This document shows positions 26,482-36,060 of a DNA stretch of 64,000 nt, piece after piece. A model generated the notes under the pieces. The model made no database searches and was not told where the DNA came from. It saw only the letters and a list, made by a program, of their open reading frames with translations. Made by a program: the position numbers and the translations under genes. The DNA comes from CAYSYY01 sp964576115 [NCBI: uncultured Gemmatimonadota bacterium]. GTDB lineage: Bacteria; Blakebacterota; Blakebacteria; Blakebacterales. Position 1 is the first letter of the stretch. Each line of letters begins with the position of its first letter. Location of the stretch: positions 30,141 through 94,140 of the forward strand of contig CAZNUA010000008.1 of the NCBI GenBank assembly GCA_964576115.1, read 5' to 3'.

Positions 26482-29249
26482 AAGACACCGACCGAAACGC
26501 CGGCACCCCGGTACGCTCCCGACGCTGGGTCGAGTTCCTGGTGCACCTGACCACCAAACGCTCCCGGGCGGTGCTGATCGTGGTCGGCCTCCTCACCCTG
26601 ATCAGCATCATCCTCTCCGAACACATCGTCCTGCGCATGACCTGGACCGACCTGCTGCCCGAACACAATCCCGATGCGCTGGCCTACCGGAACATCCAGG
26701 ACCGGTTCGGCGAGCCCTCGCTGGTCGTCGCCCTGGAGGGCGAGCGGGACGCGATCGCGGCCATGGCGCGCGACCTCGAACCCCGATTGCGGGACCTCGA
26801 GTGCCTCGACAACGTGCTGGGCGAGTTCCCGCTCGAGTTCATGCGCGACCACGGTTTCATGCTGATCAAACCCGATCAGTTCGAGCGAACCCTGCGCATG
26901 CTCCGGGACTGGACCCTGACCGGCGCTCTACGCGGTCTCAACGACGACTTCGAGGGCGAGTACACCAGTGACGAGGGCAACCTGCGGCGCGACGAGGTCA
27001 CCATCGCCCGCACCATGCTCGGCCTGACGCGCACCCTCGAACTCCTTGCGGCCGGCGCCACCGGTGAGGTGGAACCCGCGGCGATGGCCGAGGCCGCCGA
27101 CGCTTTCGCCCTCGGCGAGCCGTGGACCCTCTCCTTCGACCGGCAGATGCTCCTGATCATGTGCACGCCGGTGGCGAGCATGAACGATATCGACCTGCTC
27201 ATTGCCACCACCGCGGAGGTCGAGACGGTGGTGGAGGAGGTGGCCGCCGACCACCCCGCGGTCACGGCGGCCCTGACCGGCATGGCCAAGATCAGCCAGG
27301 ACGAGATGAACTCGGTCGGTGTCTATACCATCCTGCTGAGCCTGCTGGCCCTGGTGCTGATCTACATTCTGCTGACCCGCACCCTGGGCGGCAAACTGAT
27401 CCCCCTGGTGGCGGTAGCCAGCCTGCTGGTCGGGGTGATGTGGGCCATGGGAGCGATCATGATCCTCTTCGGGAGCATGAACGTCATGACCGCCATGATG
27501 GCCCTGGTCCTGCTGGGACTGGGGATCGATTTCTCGATCCACCTGGTAACCCGCTTCCGGCAGGAGCGCGACGCCGGGGTCGAGATCGAGGAGGCCCTGC
27601 GCCGCACCATCGGGGGCAGCGGAGTGGGGGTGATCACCGGCGCTCTCACCACCGCCCTGGCGTTCTTCACCCTGGTCGTGGGCGAGACGGTAGGGGTGCA
27701 CGAATTCGGAGTCTCGGCCGGCCTGGGGGTGCTGCTGACCCTGCTGGCGGTCTTCCTCATTCTCCCCACCCTGCTGGTACTGCGCGAGCGCCGTATCATC
27801 GCTCACGGCGGCGACCCGTCGGCAAAATCGCGGATCTCCCTGGCCGGTAACGGCTATGGCTGGATCGGAACGGTGGCCGCAACCGGGTACCGCCGCCCGG
27901 CTCTCTTCCTGGGCGTCACCCTCGTCATCATGGCTCTCTCCTTCTGGGCCAGCAGGAAGACCGCCTTCGAATACGACTTCCTCGAGCTCGAGGCCAAAGG
28001 CCTGCGCAGCGTCGAACTGCAGCGTGAGATCCCCAGGCGCTTCGGCACCTCTGATCACGCCGCCTGGATCACGGCCGCATCTGTCGAAGAGAGCCGGCGC
28101 CTGAAAGATGCCTTCGAGGACCTGCCCGACGTGGCCGAGGTCAACGCCATCTCCGACTACCTCCCCTCCCCCGGGCGTCTGGAGAGCTACACCCCCGCCC
28201 TGCGCGACTTCCGCGAGCGTTACCTGAACCGGAGTCTCCCGGCCTGGCGCTCCGGTGACGGAGCCGTCCTGAACGCCGAGGTCGATCGCCTGTGGGACAA
28301 CCTCGACCTGATGTCGAACCTGGCCTACATGGCCGGGCTCGACCGTATCGTGCAGTCGATCGACGTCATCACCGGGGTTGATTCGGAAACGGGCGAGGTC
28401 GATCCCGCCGCCATCCTCCCCACTCTCTCGCGGCGGCTGGCAGACGGCGTCGACGACCGAGCCTTCCAGCCCTACGCTGAAGTCTGGGCCCAGAGACTGC
28501 ACGCCACCCTGGGGCAGATGTCCCGCCCCGAACCGGTCGAGCCTGGCGACATCCCCGGCCACGTGGCCCGGATGTTCGAGGCTCGGCAAGGGGACGGCTA
28601 CCTGATCCACATCGTGCCCCGCGGCTACCTCTTCGACAAGGAGCAGCTCGAACGGTTCACCGAGCAGACCGAGAACGTCGATCCGGCGGTGGTGAGCACC
28701 GAGAAACTCTTCCTGGTCATGATCGAGGAGACGATCGCCGACGGTCGCGAGGCGGTCCTGCTGGCGATCGGGGTGATCATGCTGCTGCTCATGATCCACT
28801 TCCGCGGCCCGACCGGATTGCTGGCTATGGTGCCCCTGGTGGCAGGTGTACTGGGCATGCTCGGGCTGATGTACCTGATCGGGGAGAAGTACAACTACAT
28901 CAACTTCATCGCCACTCCGATCATCCTCGGGATAGGCATCGACGACGGGGTACATGCCCTGCACCGCTATCGTGAGGAGGCGGGTCGGGGCTCAGACCGG
29001 ACCGCCCGCAGCTTCCGGCTGGTAGGCAAGGCGATCCTGCTCACTTCGCTGACCACCATGATCGGCTTCGGGAGCGTGGCTTTCTACGAGATGCGGGGCA
29101 TGGCCAGTTTCGGCCGGGTGCTCTTCATGGGCGTGGGAATGTGCTTTGTCGCCACCATCTTCGTCCTGCCTCCCCTGCTGCGGATCTTCCACCCCGGCGA
29201 GCGGGAGGGCGAAGCGGCGCCCACAACGGCAGTCCCGACGCAGAGCTGA
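26478..29249 (+). CDS. RND/MMPL-family membrane exporter
   Basis: 923 residues with the duplicated RND layout: a membrane helix (~30-48), a large periplasmic loop, a five-helix bundle (~285-435), a second single helix (~478-495), a second loop, and a final bundle (~750-900). Sterol-sensing-like segments LLGLGIDFSIHLVTRFRQE and ILGIGIDDGVHALHRYREE occur once in each half, with the charged residues thought to carry protons. Size and pattern fit the HpnN/MMPL group that moves lipids or hydrophobic molecules, rather than AcrB-type pumps (~1040 residues). No membrane-fusion or TolC partner is adjacent. Translationally coupled to the TetR gene. Confidence 0.88.
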   Translation: MKDTDRNAGTPVRSRRWVEFLVHLTTKRSRAVLIVVGLLTLISIILSEHIVLRMTWTDLLPEHNPDALAYRNIQDRFGEPSLVVALEGERDAIAAMARDLEPRLRDLECLDNVLGEFPLEFMRDHGFMLIKPDQFERTLRMLRDWTLTGALRGLNDDFEGEYTSDEGNLRRDEVTIARTMLGLTRTLELLAAGATGEVEPAAMAEAADAFALGEPWTLSFDRQMLLIMCTPVASMNDIDLLIATTAEVETVVEEVAADHPAVTAALTGMAKISQDEMNSVGVYTILLSLLALVLIYILLTRTLGGKLIPLVAVASLLVGVMWAMGAIMILFGSMNVMTAMMALVLLGLGIDFSIHLVTRFRQERDAGVEIEEALRRTIGGSGVGVITGALTTALAFFTLVVGETVGVHEFGVSAGLGVLLTLLAVFLILPTLLVLRERRIIAHGGDPSAKSRISLAGNGYGWIGTVAATGYRRPALFLGVTLVIMALSFWASRKTAFEYDFLELEAKGLRSVELQREIPRRFGTSDHAAWITAASVEESRRLKDAFEDLPDVAEVNAISDYLPSPGRLESYTPALRDFRERYLNRSLPAWRSGDGAVLNAEVDRLWDNLDLMSNLAYMAGLDRIVQSIDVITGVDSETGEVDPAAILPTLSRRLADGVDDRAFQPYAEVWAQRLHATLGQMSRPEPVEPGDIPGHVARMFEARQGDGYLIHIVPRGYLFDKEQLERFTEQTENVDPAVVSTEKLFLVMIEETIADGREAVLLAIGVIMLLLMIHFRGPTGLLAMVPLVAGVLGMLGLMYLIGEKYNYINFIATPIILGIGIDDGVHALHRYREEAGRGSDRTARSFRLVGKAILLTSLTTMIGFGSVAFYEMRGMASFGRVLFMGVGMCFVATIFVLPPLLRIFHPGEREGEAAPTTAVPTQS

Positions 29250-29403
29250 ACCGCCTGCACATACCAGATCGTCCCAGCCGCCAGCCCGGGGACCGATTCG
29301 GCCTGCTCGATGCAGCCAGCCGGGAGTATCCTGCGTACACTATAGGAAACGTCTCCCCGGGGAGAGAGCGGTCGGAGAGATCCGCCGAAGGGAAGGAAGC
29401 CGC

Positions 29404-31215
29404 TTGAGCACCAGCACCGGAGCCCGCACACCGCACGATATCTACACCGCCCGGGTCGAAGAGGCCCGGGCCCGGTTGGCGGTCCTCACCCGCCGCTTCG
29501 AGCGTCTGGCCAATCTACGCCTGGCCGTGGCCCTCATCGGTCTGGCCCTGGCTGTAACCGCCCTGACCTCCACAGCCGTTACCGCCGCCTGGCTCTACCT
29601 GCCGGCGGCGCTCTTCCTGGGACTGGTCGTCGCCCACGACCGCAGTGACAGGGGCCGTCGCCGGGCCGCCCTGCAGGTCGATTTTTACGAACGGGGTCTG
29701 AGCCGGCTCGAGAACACCTGGCCGGGAGGCGGGATCGACGGCTCCGGATTCCTGACCGAAGACCATCCCTTTGCGGCCGATCTCGATCTCTTCGGGCCGG
29801 CCTCGCTCTTCGAACTGCTCTGCACCGCCCGCACCCGGGCCGGGGAAGAGGCCCTGGCGCGCTGGTTGCTGACACCCGCCGACGCGGACGAAATCGCCGC
29901 CCGTCAGAGAGCGCTGGCCGAACTGGCCCCCGACCTCGACCTGCGCGAAGAACTGGCCCTGCTCGGCGGCGGAGTGCGCTCCGAGGTCGATCCGACCCGA
30001 CTCACGGCCTGGGGCGAGGCCCCCCCCGCGGTCGGAGCCCTGGAGACCCTCCTGCTGCGTATCGGGGCCTTCATCGGTTCGGCCGGCCTGCTGACCTCGA
30101 TGGTTTTGTGGGCCATGCGGATCTGGGGCCCCCTGCCCTTCTGGCTCTTCCTGCTGGCCCTGTGGGGCCTGTTCAGCGTGCGGGGCTACCGCCTGCAACG
30201 TTTGATTCAGGCGCTGGAAGAACCGCGGCGCGAACTCAAGGTGCTCGCCCTGGTCCTGCGGCGTCTCGAAACCCTTCAGGTCACCTCACCCCGCCTGATC
30301 GGCCTGCGCGACAGTTTCACCGCCGGCGGTCTGACCGCCAGCCGGGCCATCCGGCGCCTCGACCGCCTGGTGCAGTGGCTCGATGCGGGCCGCAACCTGA
30401 TCTTCGCCCCGGTGGCCTGGTTCCTCATGTGGCCCCTGCACTTCGGACTGGCGATCGAAGCCTGGCGGCTCGAGGCCGGTCCCCGGATCCGGGCGTGGCT
30501 GGCGGCGCTGGGCGAGTACGAGGCGCTCTGTTCACTGGCCTCCCACGCCTGGGAGCACCCCGACGATCCCTGGCCCGAACTCCTCGAATCAGGACCGGTC
30601 TACGACGGTGAGGATCTCCGACACCCCCTGCTGCCCGAAGGGGAATGCGTGGCCAACTCGGTCCGCCTCGACGAGACCACCCGGGCCTGGGTGGTGAGCG
30701 GTTCGAACATGAGCGGCAAGAGCACCCTGCTGCGCACGGTGGGTATCAACGCCGTGCTCGCCTTCGCCGGCGCGCCGGTTCGAGCCCACCGTCTGCACCT
30801 GTCGCCGCTGGCGATCGGCGCCACCATCCGTCTCGAAGACTCCCTGCAGGCCGGCCGCTCCCGCTTCTACGCCGAGATCAGCCGCCTCAAACAGCTCCTC
30901 GATCTGGCCCGGGGCGAGCGCCCCCTGCTCTTCCTGCTCGACGAGATCCTGCACGGCACCAACTCCCACGACCGGGGTATCGGTTCGGCCGCGGTAGTGC
31001 GCAGCCTGGTCGGGGCCGGTGCGATCGGGCTGGTGACCACTCACGATCTGGCCTTGACCCGGGTGGCCGACGAAATGGCCGGCCGGGTGGTGAACATGCA
31101 TTTCCGGGACGAACTGCGCGGGGGCGAGTTGACCTTCGATTACCGGGTGCGTCCCGGCATTCTCGAGCGCGGCAACGCCCTGGAGCTGATGCGTTCGGTG
31201 GGGCTGGACGTCTGA
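29404..31215 (+). CDS. Membrane-embedded MutS-family ATPase
   Basis: 603 residues from a TTG at 29404; the purine-rich GGGAAGGAAG just upstream is the only good ribosome site, and earlier codons show no similarity. Two hydrophobic pairs lie at ~35-70 and ~220-260. A MutS-like core and clamp follow, then the ATPase: Walker A SGSNMSGKSTLLR, Walker B LLFLLDEILHGTNSHDR, and TTHD. It lacks the mismatch-binding N-terminal domain, so it is not a canonical mismatch-repair protein. Such membrane MutS homologs are widespread in Bacteroidota-like genomes and their role is unknown. Confidence 0.87.
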   Translation: MSTSTGARTPHDIYTARVEEARARLAVLTRRFERLANLRLAVALIGLALAVTALTSTAVTAAWLYLPAALFLGLVVAHDRSDRGRRRAALQVDFYERGLSRLENTWPGGGIDGSGFLTEDHPFAADLDLFGPASLFELLCTARTRAGEEALARWLLTPADADEIAARQRALAELAPDLDLREELALLGGGVRSEVDPTRLTAWGEAPPAVGALETLLLRIGAFIGSAGLLTSMVLWAMRIWGPLPFWLFLLALWGLFSVRGYRLQRLIQALEEPRRELKVLALVLRRLETLQVTSPRLIGLRDSFTAGGLTASRAIRRLDRLVQWLDAGRNLIFAPVAWFLMWPLHFGLAIEAWRLEAGPRIRAWLAALGEYEALCSLASHAWEHPDDPWPELLESGPVYDGEDLRHPLLPEGECVANSVRLDETTRAWVVSGSNMSGKSTLLRTVGINAVLAFAGAPVRAHRLHLSPLAIGATIRLEDSLQAGRSRFYAEISRLKQLLDLARGERPLLFLLDEILHGTNSHDRGIGSAAVVRSLVGAGAIGLVTTHDLALTRVADEMAGRVVNMHFRDELRGGELTFDYRVRPGILERGNALELMRSVGLDV

Positions 31216-31262
31216 GATACCTGGCGGGCTCATCTCACAGGAAAGGAACGGTTGACATCGCC

Positions 31263-32405
31263 ATGAACAGAATCCTCGTGCTGGGAGCCGGACTCGTCGG
31301 CGGACCGATGGCCCGCGACCTGGCCGGTGACGACGCCTTCGATGTCACCGTCGCAGATATGCAGGAAAATGCGCTGGCCGGGCTTACGGAAGGACACGCC
31401 GGAACGACGCTCGCGACCCGGCAGGTCGATCTCTCCGATCACGACGCCCTGGCTTCGCTGGTCGGCGATTTCGATCTGGTTCTGAACGCGCTGCCCGGGT
31501 TCATGGGCTTCCAGACCCTGCGCACCGTCATCGAAGCCGGCAGAGATGCCGTCGATATCGCCTTTTATCCCGAGGATCCTTTCGAACTGCACGAGCTGGC
31601 GGTCGAACGCAATATCACAGCGATCGTGGACTGCGGGGTCGCGCCCGGCATGAGCAATATTCTGGCGGCGCACGCCGTCGACCGGCTCGATGTCGCCGAG
31701 ACCATACTGATCTATGTCGGGGGCCTGCCCGAGGAACGCCGGGGCCCCTGGGAGTACACAGCCGTGTTCTCGCCCGCCGACGTGATCGAGGAATACACCC
31801 GTCCGGCCCGCTATGTTGAAAACGGCCGGGTTGTGATCCGCCCCGCCCTGAGCGAGCCCGAACTCCTGGAGTTCCCGGGTGTCGGCACCCTGGAGGCATT
31901 CAACAGCGACGGCCTGCGCACCCTGATCACGACCCTTGAGGTACCCAACATGAAGGAGAAGACCCTGCGCTACCCCGGTCATATCGACAAGGTGGCGGCT
32001 CTGCGCGATTCGGGCTTCTTCAGCACCGAACCGGTCCATATCGGCGGGGTAGAGGTCGTTCCGCTCGATTTCACCTCTCGCCTGCTCTTTCACGAATGGC
32101 AGATGAAACCGGGTGAGGGCGACCTGACGATCATGCAGGTGATCGTCGAAGGCCTGCAGGCTGACAGGCAGACGCGTATCACCTGGGATCTGCTCGATCG
32201 TTTCGACCGCACGGCAGGGGTTCATTCCATGGCCCGGACGACCGGGTACACGGCCACCATGGCCTGCCGGCTTCTGGCCGCCGGCCTCTACCGCGAGAAG
32301 GGCATCTCTCCGCCCGAGTATCTCGGCCGTCGCCCCGATTGTGTGCAATTCATTCTCGGGGGCCTGCGCGAGCGGGGCGTGAAATACCGGGAGACAGTGG
32401 ACTGA
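31263..32405 (+). CDS. Saccharopine dehydrogenase-family protein
   Basis: 380 residues. The N-terminal Rossmann motif is ILVLGAGLVGGPMARDL (residues 4-20). FDLVLNALPGF and IVDCGVAPGMSNILAA are typical of saccharopine-dehydrogenase-like and carboxynorspermidine/lysine-ketoglutarate reductases. An AGGAAAGGAAC stretch lies before the ATG. It starts 47 bases after the MutS-like gene and may be co-transcribed. A role in amino-acid or polyamine metabolism is likely, but the substrate cannot be read from the sequence. Confidence 0.87.
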   Translation: MNRILVLGAGLVGGPMARDLAGDDAFDVTVADMQENALAGLTEGHAGTTLATRQVDLSDHDALASLVGDFDLVLNALPGFMGFQTLRTVIEAGRDAVDIAFYPEDPFELHELAVERNITAIVDCGVAPGMSNILAAHAVDRLDVAETILIYVGGLPEERRGPWEYTAVFSPADVIEEYTRPARYVENGRVVIRPALSEPELLEFPGVGTLEAFNSDGLRTLITTLEVPNMKEKTLRYPGHIDKVAALRDSGFFSTEPVHIGGVEVVPLDFTSRLLFHEWQMKPGEGDLTIMQVIVEGLQADRQTRITWDLLDRFDRTAGVHSMARTTGYTATMACRLLAAGLYREKGISPPEYLGRRPDCVQFILGGLRERGVKYRETVD

Positions 32406-32455
32406 GGAACATCAAGACCCCGGAAACGCCCGGAACGATAACCCGATTATTCCCC

Positions 32456-34882
32456 TCACTCTTCACGGATGATCCGGGCGGGATCCACGGCCGCCGCCCG
32501 CAGGGCCGGAGGCAGCAGCGCGACCAGGCTGATGAGAAGATACAGCCCGACCGCTCCCAGGTACATACCGGGCGCATGCGGTTCGACGCCGCCCAGGAAG
32601 ACACCGAAGATCGGCGAGACGAGCCAGGCGATGATCAGTCCGGCGACAAGACCCGGTGCGATCCAGCGCCAGCCCCGGCTGATGATCTCCCGTACGATCC
32701 GGCGCCGACCGGCCCCGACGGCGAGTCGTATCCCCATCTCGCGGGTCCGCTGCCGGACATGGAAAGCGAGCGCTCCGTAGATCCCGACCAGGGCGACCAC
32801 CAGTCCGCCGAGACTGCCCAGCAGAGCCAGCAATCCGGTGGTTTCGAAGAAACGGCCGGCATAGGCCAGCATCTCTTCGGCCCCGAACACGGGCGAGTCC
32901 AGAAAGGCGGAATACAGAGGCAGCCGGGGATCGGCCTGCCGCAGGGCATCCCGCAGGCGGGGAGCGAGAGCGGCCGGGGTTTCGTCACTGGCCAGGGCCA
33001 GAAAGACCCGGTCGGGATCGGCCTGCTCGATCGGAATGTAGACCAGGTTGAGTCGGGCATTTTCGGACAGCCCCTGCACTTCATCGGGCACGATTCCAAC
33101 GATCCGCATCCACTCACCGGCACCGGCCACACCGGTCACCCGCAGTCGGACCTGCAGGGGGTCGACTCCGGACAGGTGTCGGGCCCGGAACCCCTCGCTG
33201 ATGACAACCACCGGATCCGTCAGACCGTCACCGGCGACAAGGGTTCGGCCGGCCTGCGGGTCGAGCCCGAGGATTGTAAAAGCACCGGGGGAAAGGGCGT
33301 TGACCATGACCGCTTCACGCTCGGTTTGCGGTCCGGCCGGACGCCCCTCGATCTCGAACCGGCCGATCGGCGCCTGGAAACCGGGCAGACCGGTCATCAA
33401 GGCGGCCGGCGCGCCCCCGGTACGATCCGAGACGAGCGCCGGCAGCCGGTTGCGCAGTTCCCGGCGAGCCGCGGCGGTCCGGTAGCGCTCCCCCTCGATC
33501 ACGATGCCGGCCATGACAATCCGGTCGGGTTCGAACGAAAGGACTGCCTGCCGCCTCAGGGTCAGCCCGGAGGTCACGAAACCCGAGGTAATCAGGGCGA
33601 TGACCGAGAAGGTCACCTGCAGGCCGAGAAGCGTGCGTCCGATCCGGTTCCGGCCGCGGCGACCGCCGCTGACACGGACACCGCTCAGAATCGCGCCCGG
33701 ATCGGAGCCCGCTGCCTGCCGGGCGGGCAGGGTTCCCGAAACGAGGGCGGTCACGACCATCGCCAGAGCCAGGAAGATCACGACCGGGACATCGAGCGAG
33801 ACCTGCATCCAGTAGAAGCCCCAGTTCGCGGCCAGGGTGCCCTCGACGTACCCGATCGCTCCGGCCGCCAGCAGCAGACCCGCCCCGGCACCGGTCAGGG
33901 CGATCAGCGCCGCTTCGGCGAACATCTGCAGTCTCAGAAAGCGGGGTCGGGCTCCCAGCGCACCGTGCAGGGCCAGTTCCCGGACCCGTCCCTGAGCCCG
34001 GGCCAGCAGCAAGTTCGAGACGTTGGTGCAGGCCAGGAGCATCAGAGCGAAGACGATGATCAGCAGGGCCAGCAGGGCGATCTCCTCGCCCCCCTCTGCC
34101 CGGGCCCGGGTGAAGCCGAGGACGCGGACCCGCACCCGGGCGGCGGCATCCGGATCGTCGGTGTCCGATCGGTTCAGAATGGCCGCCAGTTCGGCGGCGA
34201 CCGATTCCGCCGGCACTCCTTCGGCCAGTCGCCCGACGAGTTCCACGGCGCTTCCCGGTCCTGACGGACCGGCCCCGGCCGCCAGATCGAGCGGGATCCA
34301 GAGCTGTTGGCCGAAGGGAAAAGCGAATCCGGCCGGCATCACCCCCGCGACTGTGACCGGTCGATCGTCGAGCCGGACCGTGCGGCCGACGACGGACCGG
34401 TCGCCACCGAAAGCCGTCTGCCACAAACGGTGCCCCAGCACTACCTCCTCACCCGAGGCACCCTCGCCTCCGGGCAGGCGTCCCAGCTGCGGTTCGAGAC
34501 GCAGGCAGTCGAAAGCGTCATCGGTAACCGCAGCGGCCGGCAGGCGCACCGGTGGCAGATCTCCGCCCGAAAAGGTCACCTCGCGAACCGCGAAAGCTCC
34601 CAGCGATTCCAGAAGGGTCTGGTCCTCGATCAGCAACTGCGCGCGCTCAGGTTCGAGCGCGGCCCTCTCTCCACCTGCGCCGGGAGCGCCGAGTCTGACC
34701 TGCACCACCGCTTCGCCCCCGGGGACCGGCAGCGGCCGTTTGAATCCGTGTACGATACTGAAGATGGTCGTGGAGGCACCCAGCCCCAGCGCCAGAGTCA
34801 GGGCGGCGGTGACGACTACCGCCGGCTCCCGCCGGAAGGAACGCCTGGCCAGACGCAGGCTGAGCAGAATCGATTCACGCAT
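32456..34882 (-). CDS. FtsX/MacB-type ABC permease (ADOP family)
   Basis: 808 residues with two MacB-type periplasmic domains and two FtsX membrane modules: a first helix at ~20-45 (TAALTLALGLGASTTIFSIV), a triple-helix module at ~265-370, another helix near 410, and a final module at ~690-800. The PVPGGEAVVQVRL and LWIPLDLA segments fit the Acidobacteria-type duplicated orphan permeases. No ATPase gene lies next to it, as is usual for this family. The substrate is unknown, with lipoprotein or peptide export being common guesses. The start lacks a clear ribosome site. Confidence 0.87.
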   Translation of the reverse strand: MRESILLSLRLARRSFRREPAVVVTAALTLALGLGASTTIFSIVHGFKRPLPVPGGEAVVQVRLGAPGAGGERAALEPERAQLLIEDQTLLESLGAFAVREVTFSGGDLPPVRLPAAAVTDDAFDCLRLEPQLGRLPGGEGASGEEVVLGHRLWQTAFGGDRSVVGRTVRLDDRPVTVAGVMPAGFAFPFGQQLWIPLDLAAGAGPSGPGSAVELVGRLAEGVPAESVAAELAAILNRSDTDDPDAAARVRVRVLGFTRARAEGGEEIALLALLIIVFALMLLACTNVSNLLLARAQGRVRELALHGALGARPRFLRLQMFAEAALIALTGAGAGLLLAAGAIGYVEGTLAANWGFYWMQVSLDVPVVIFLALAMVVTALVSGTLPARQAAGSDPGAILSGVRVSGGRRGRNRIGRTLLGLQVTFSVIALITSGFVTSGLTLRRQAVLSFEPDRIVMAGIVIEGERYRTAAARRELRNRLPALVSDRTGGAPAALMTGLPGFQAPIGRFEIEGRPAGPQTEREAVMVNALSPGAFTILGLDPQAGRTLVAGDGLTDPVVVISEGFRARHLSGVDPLQVRLRVTGVAGAGEWMRIVGIVPDEVQGLSENARLNLVYIPIEQADPDRVFLALASDETPAALAPRLRDALRQADPRLPLYSAFLDSPVFGAEEMLAYAGRFFETTGLLALLGSLGGLVVALVGIYGALAFHVRQRTREMGIRLAVGAGRRRIVREIISRGWRWIAPGLVAGLIIAWLVSPIFGVFLGGVEPHAPGMYLGAVGLYLLISLVALLPPALRAAAVDPARIIREE

Positions 34883-35043
34883 GATGTATGTCCGGTCTGT
34901 GGGCGGATGACAGAGATTCTCTCAGCGTACGGACATCCGGCCGGAAAGGTTCGCAGCCGCCGGCCCACATCGCCCCGGGCTGGAACAGTGCGGGAGCGGT
35001 CCGGAGAGCGGCTGAGCTGCGAATCCGGGTCACGAGACAGGCG

Positions 35044-35937
35044 TCAGAGAGTATACCCGATCAGCTTGGTGACCAGCCGGGCCGCAGCGGCATCGGCGTG
35101 GTGCAGCCCCTGCCGGGGACTCAGTTCCACCACGTCGGCTCCCACCACCCGGCCGGAGGCACCGACCGCTCGCAGCAGAGCCAGGGTCTCGTACCACTCC
35201 AGGCCGCCGGGAACGGGCGTGCCCACGGCCGGTACGATCGAGGGATCGAGACCGTCCAGATCGATGGTGATGTAGACATACTCGGCCGTCAGGGTGGCGA
35301 GGACGGCTTCGATCTGTTCGGTCAGCCGGCCCGCCACGGTGTGGGCGTAAAAGGTGGTGTGCAGCTCGTCGTCGAGCAGATCGGCTTCTTCGGTTTCGGC
35401 CGAGCGGATCCCGACCGCGGTGACCGGTACGCCGAGTTCGCGGATACGCCGCATCGGACAGGCGTGGTTGTAGGGCGAACCCCGGTAGGTGTCGCGCAGG
35501 TCGGCGTGGGCGTCGATCTGCAGCACGCAGAGATCGGACCAGAGGGCGTGATGAGCTTTGACCAGCGGCCAGGTCACGCTGTGCTCGCCCCCCAGACCGA
35601 TCAGCATCCGTCCGGTACGGATGAGCCCGGCGGCAAGGGTCTCGATGGCATCGGCCGCAACGGCCGGGTCGGTCGGCAGGTCGGGTTCGGGATGAGTGGC
35701 GATCCCCCCCGCCCGGCCGGCCGTCTCGAAGCCCAGTTCCTCGTCGAAGTATTCGATGTGATGGCTGGCCGCAATGATCGCCCGCGGTCCCGCCGCCGTG
35801 CCCCGCTCCCACGAGCAGGTCAGGTCGAGCGGCAGGGGCAGAATCAGCACCCCGCTCGTCTCCGGATCGCTGAACCCGGGGGGCAGATTCAGAAAGTTGG
35901 TGAAGACCGGCTCGGGTTCAGCACTGATCTTGTTCAC
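35044..35937 (-). CDS. speB: Agmatinase (ureohydrolase family)
   Basis: 297 residues from a GTG at 35937 with GGAGGAAG upstream. All manganese ligands are visible: H119 (GGEHS), D142-x-H144-x-D146 (DAHADLRD), D226 and D228 (TIDLDGLDPS). The ureohydrolase fold is therefore intact. Agmatinase would release urea from agmatine to give putrescine; other guanidino substrates are possible because the family is motif-identical. It seems monocistronic. Confidence 0.87.
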   Translation of the reverse strand: MNKISAEPEPVFTNFLNLPPGFSDPETSGVLILPLPLDLTCSWERGTAAGPRAIIAASHHIEYFDEELGFETAGRAGGIATHPEPDLPTDPAVAADAIETLAAGLIRTGRMLIGLGGEHSVTWPLVKAHHALWSDLCVLQIDAHADLRDTYRGSPYNHACPMRRIRELGVPVTAVGIRSAETEEADLLDDELHTTFYAHTVAGRLTEQIEAVLATLTAEYVYITIDLDGLDPSIVPAVGTPVPGGLEWYETLALLRAVGASGRVVGADVVELSPRQGLHHADAAAARLVTKLIGYTL

Positions 35938-36060
35938 GGCCTTCCTCCCCGCTGCGGTGACGGCTCTGTTTTCCCATGGCAGGCCCTCTGTACTCTCGTG
36001 GCAGGCCCGGGGGAATATACTGTACTCAAACGCGCCGGTGTGTACATCTGGAAGCGATAC

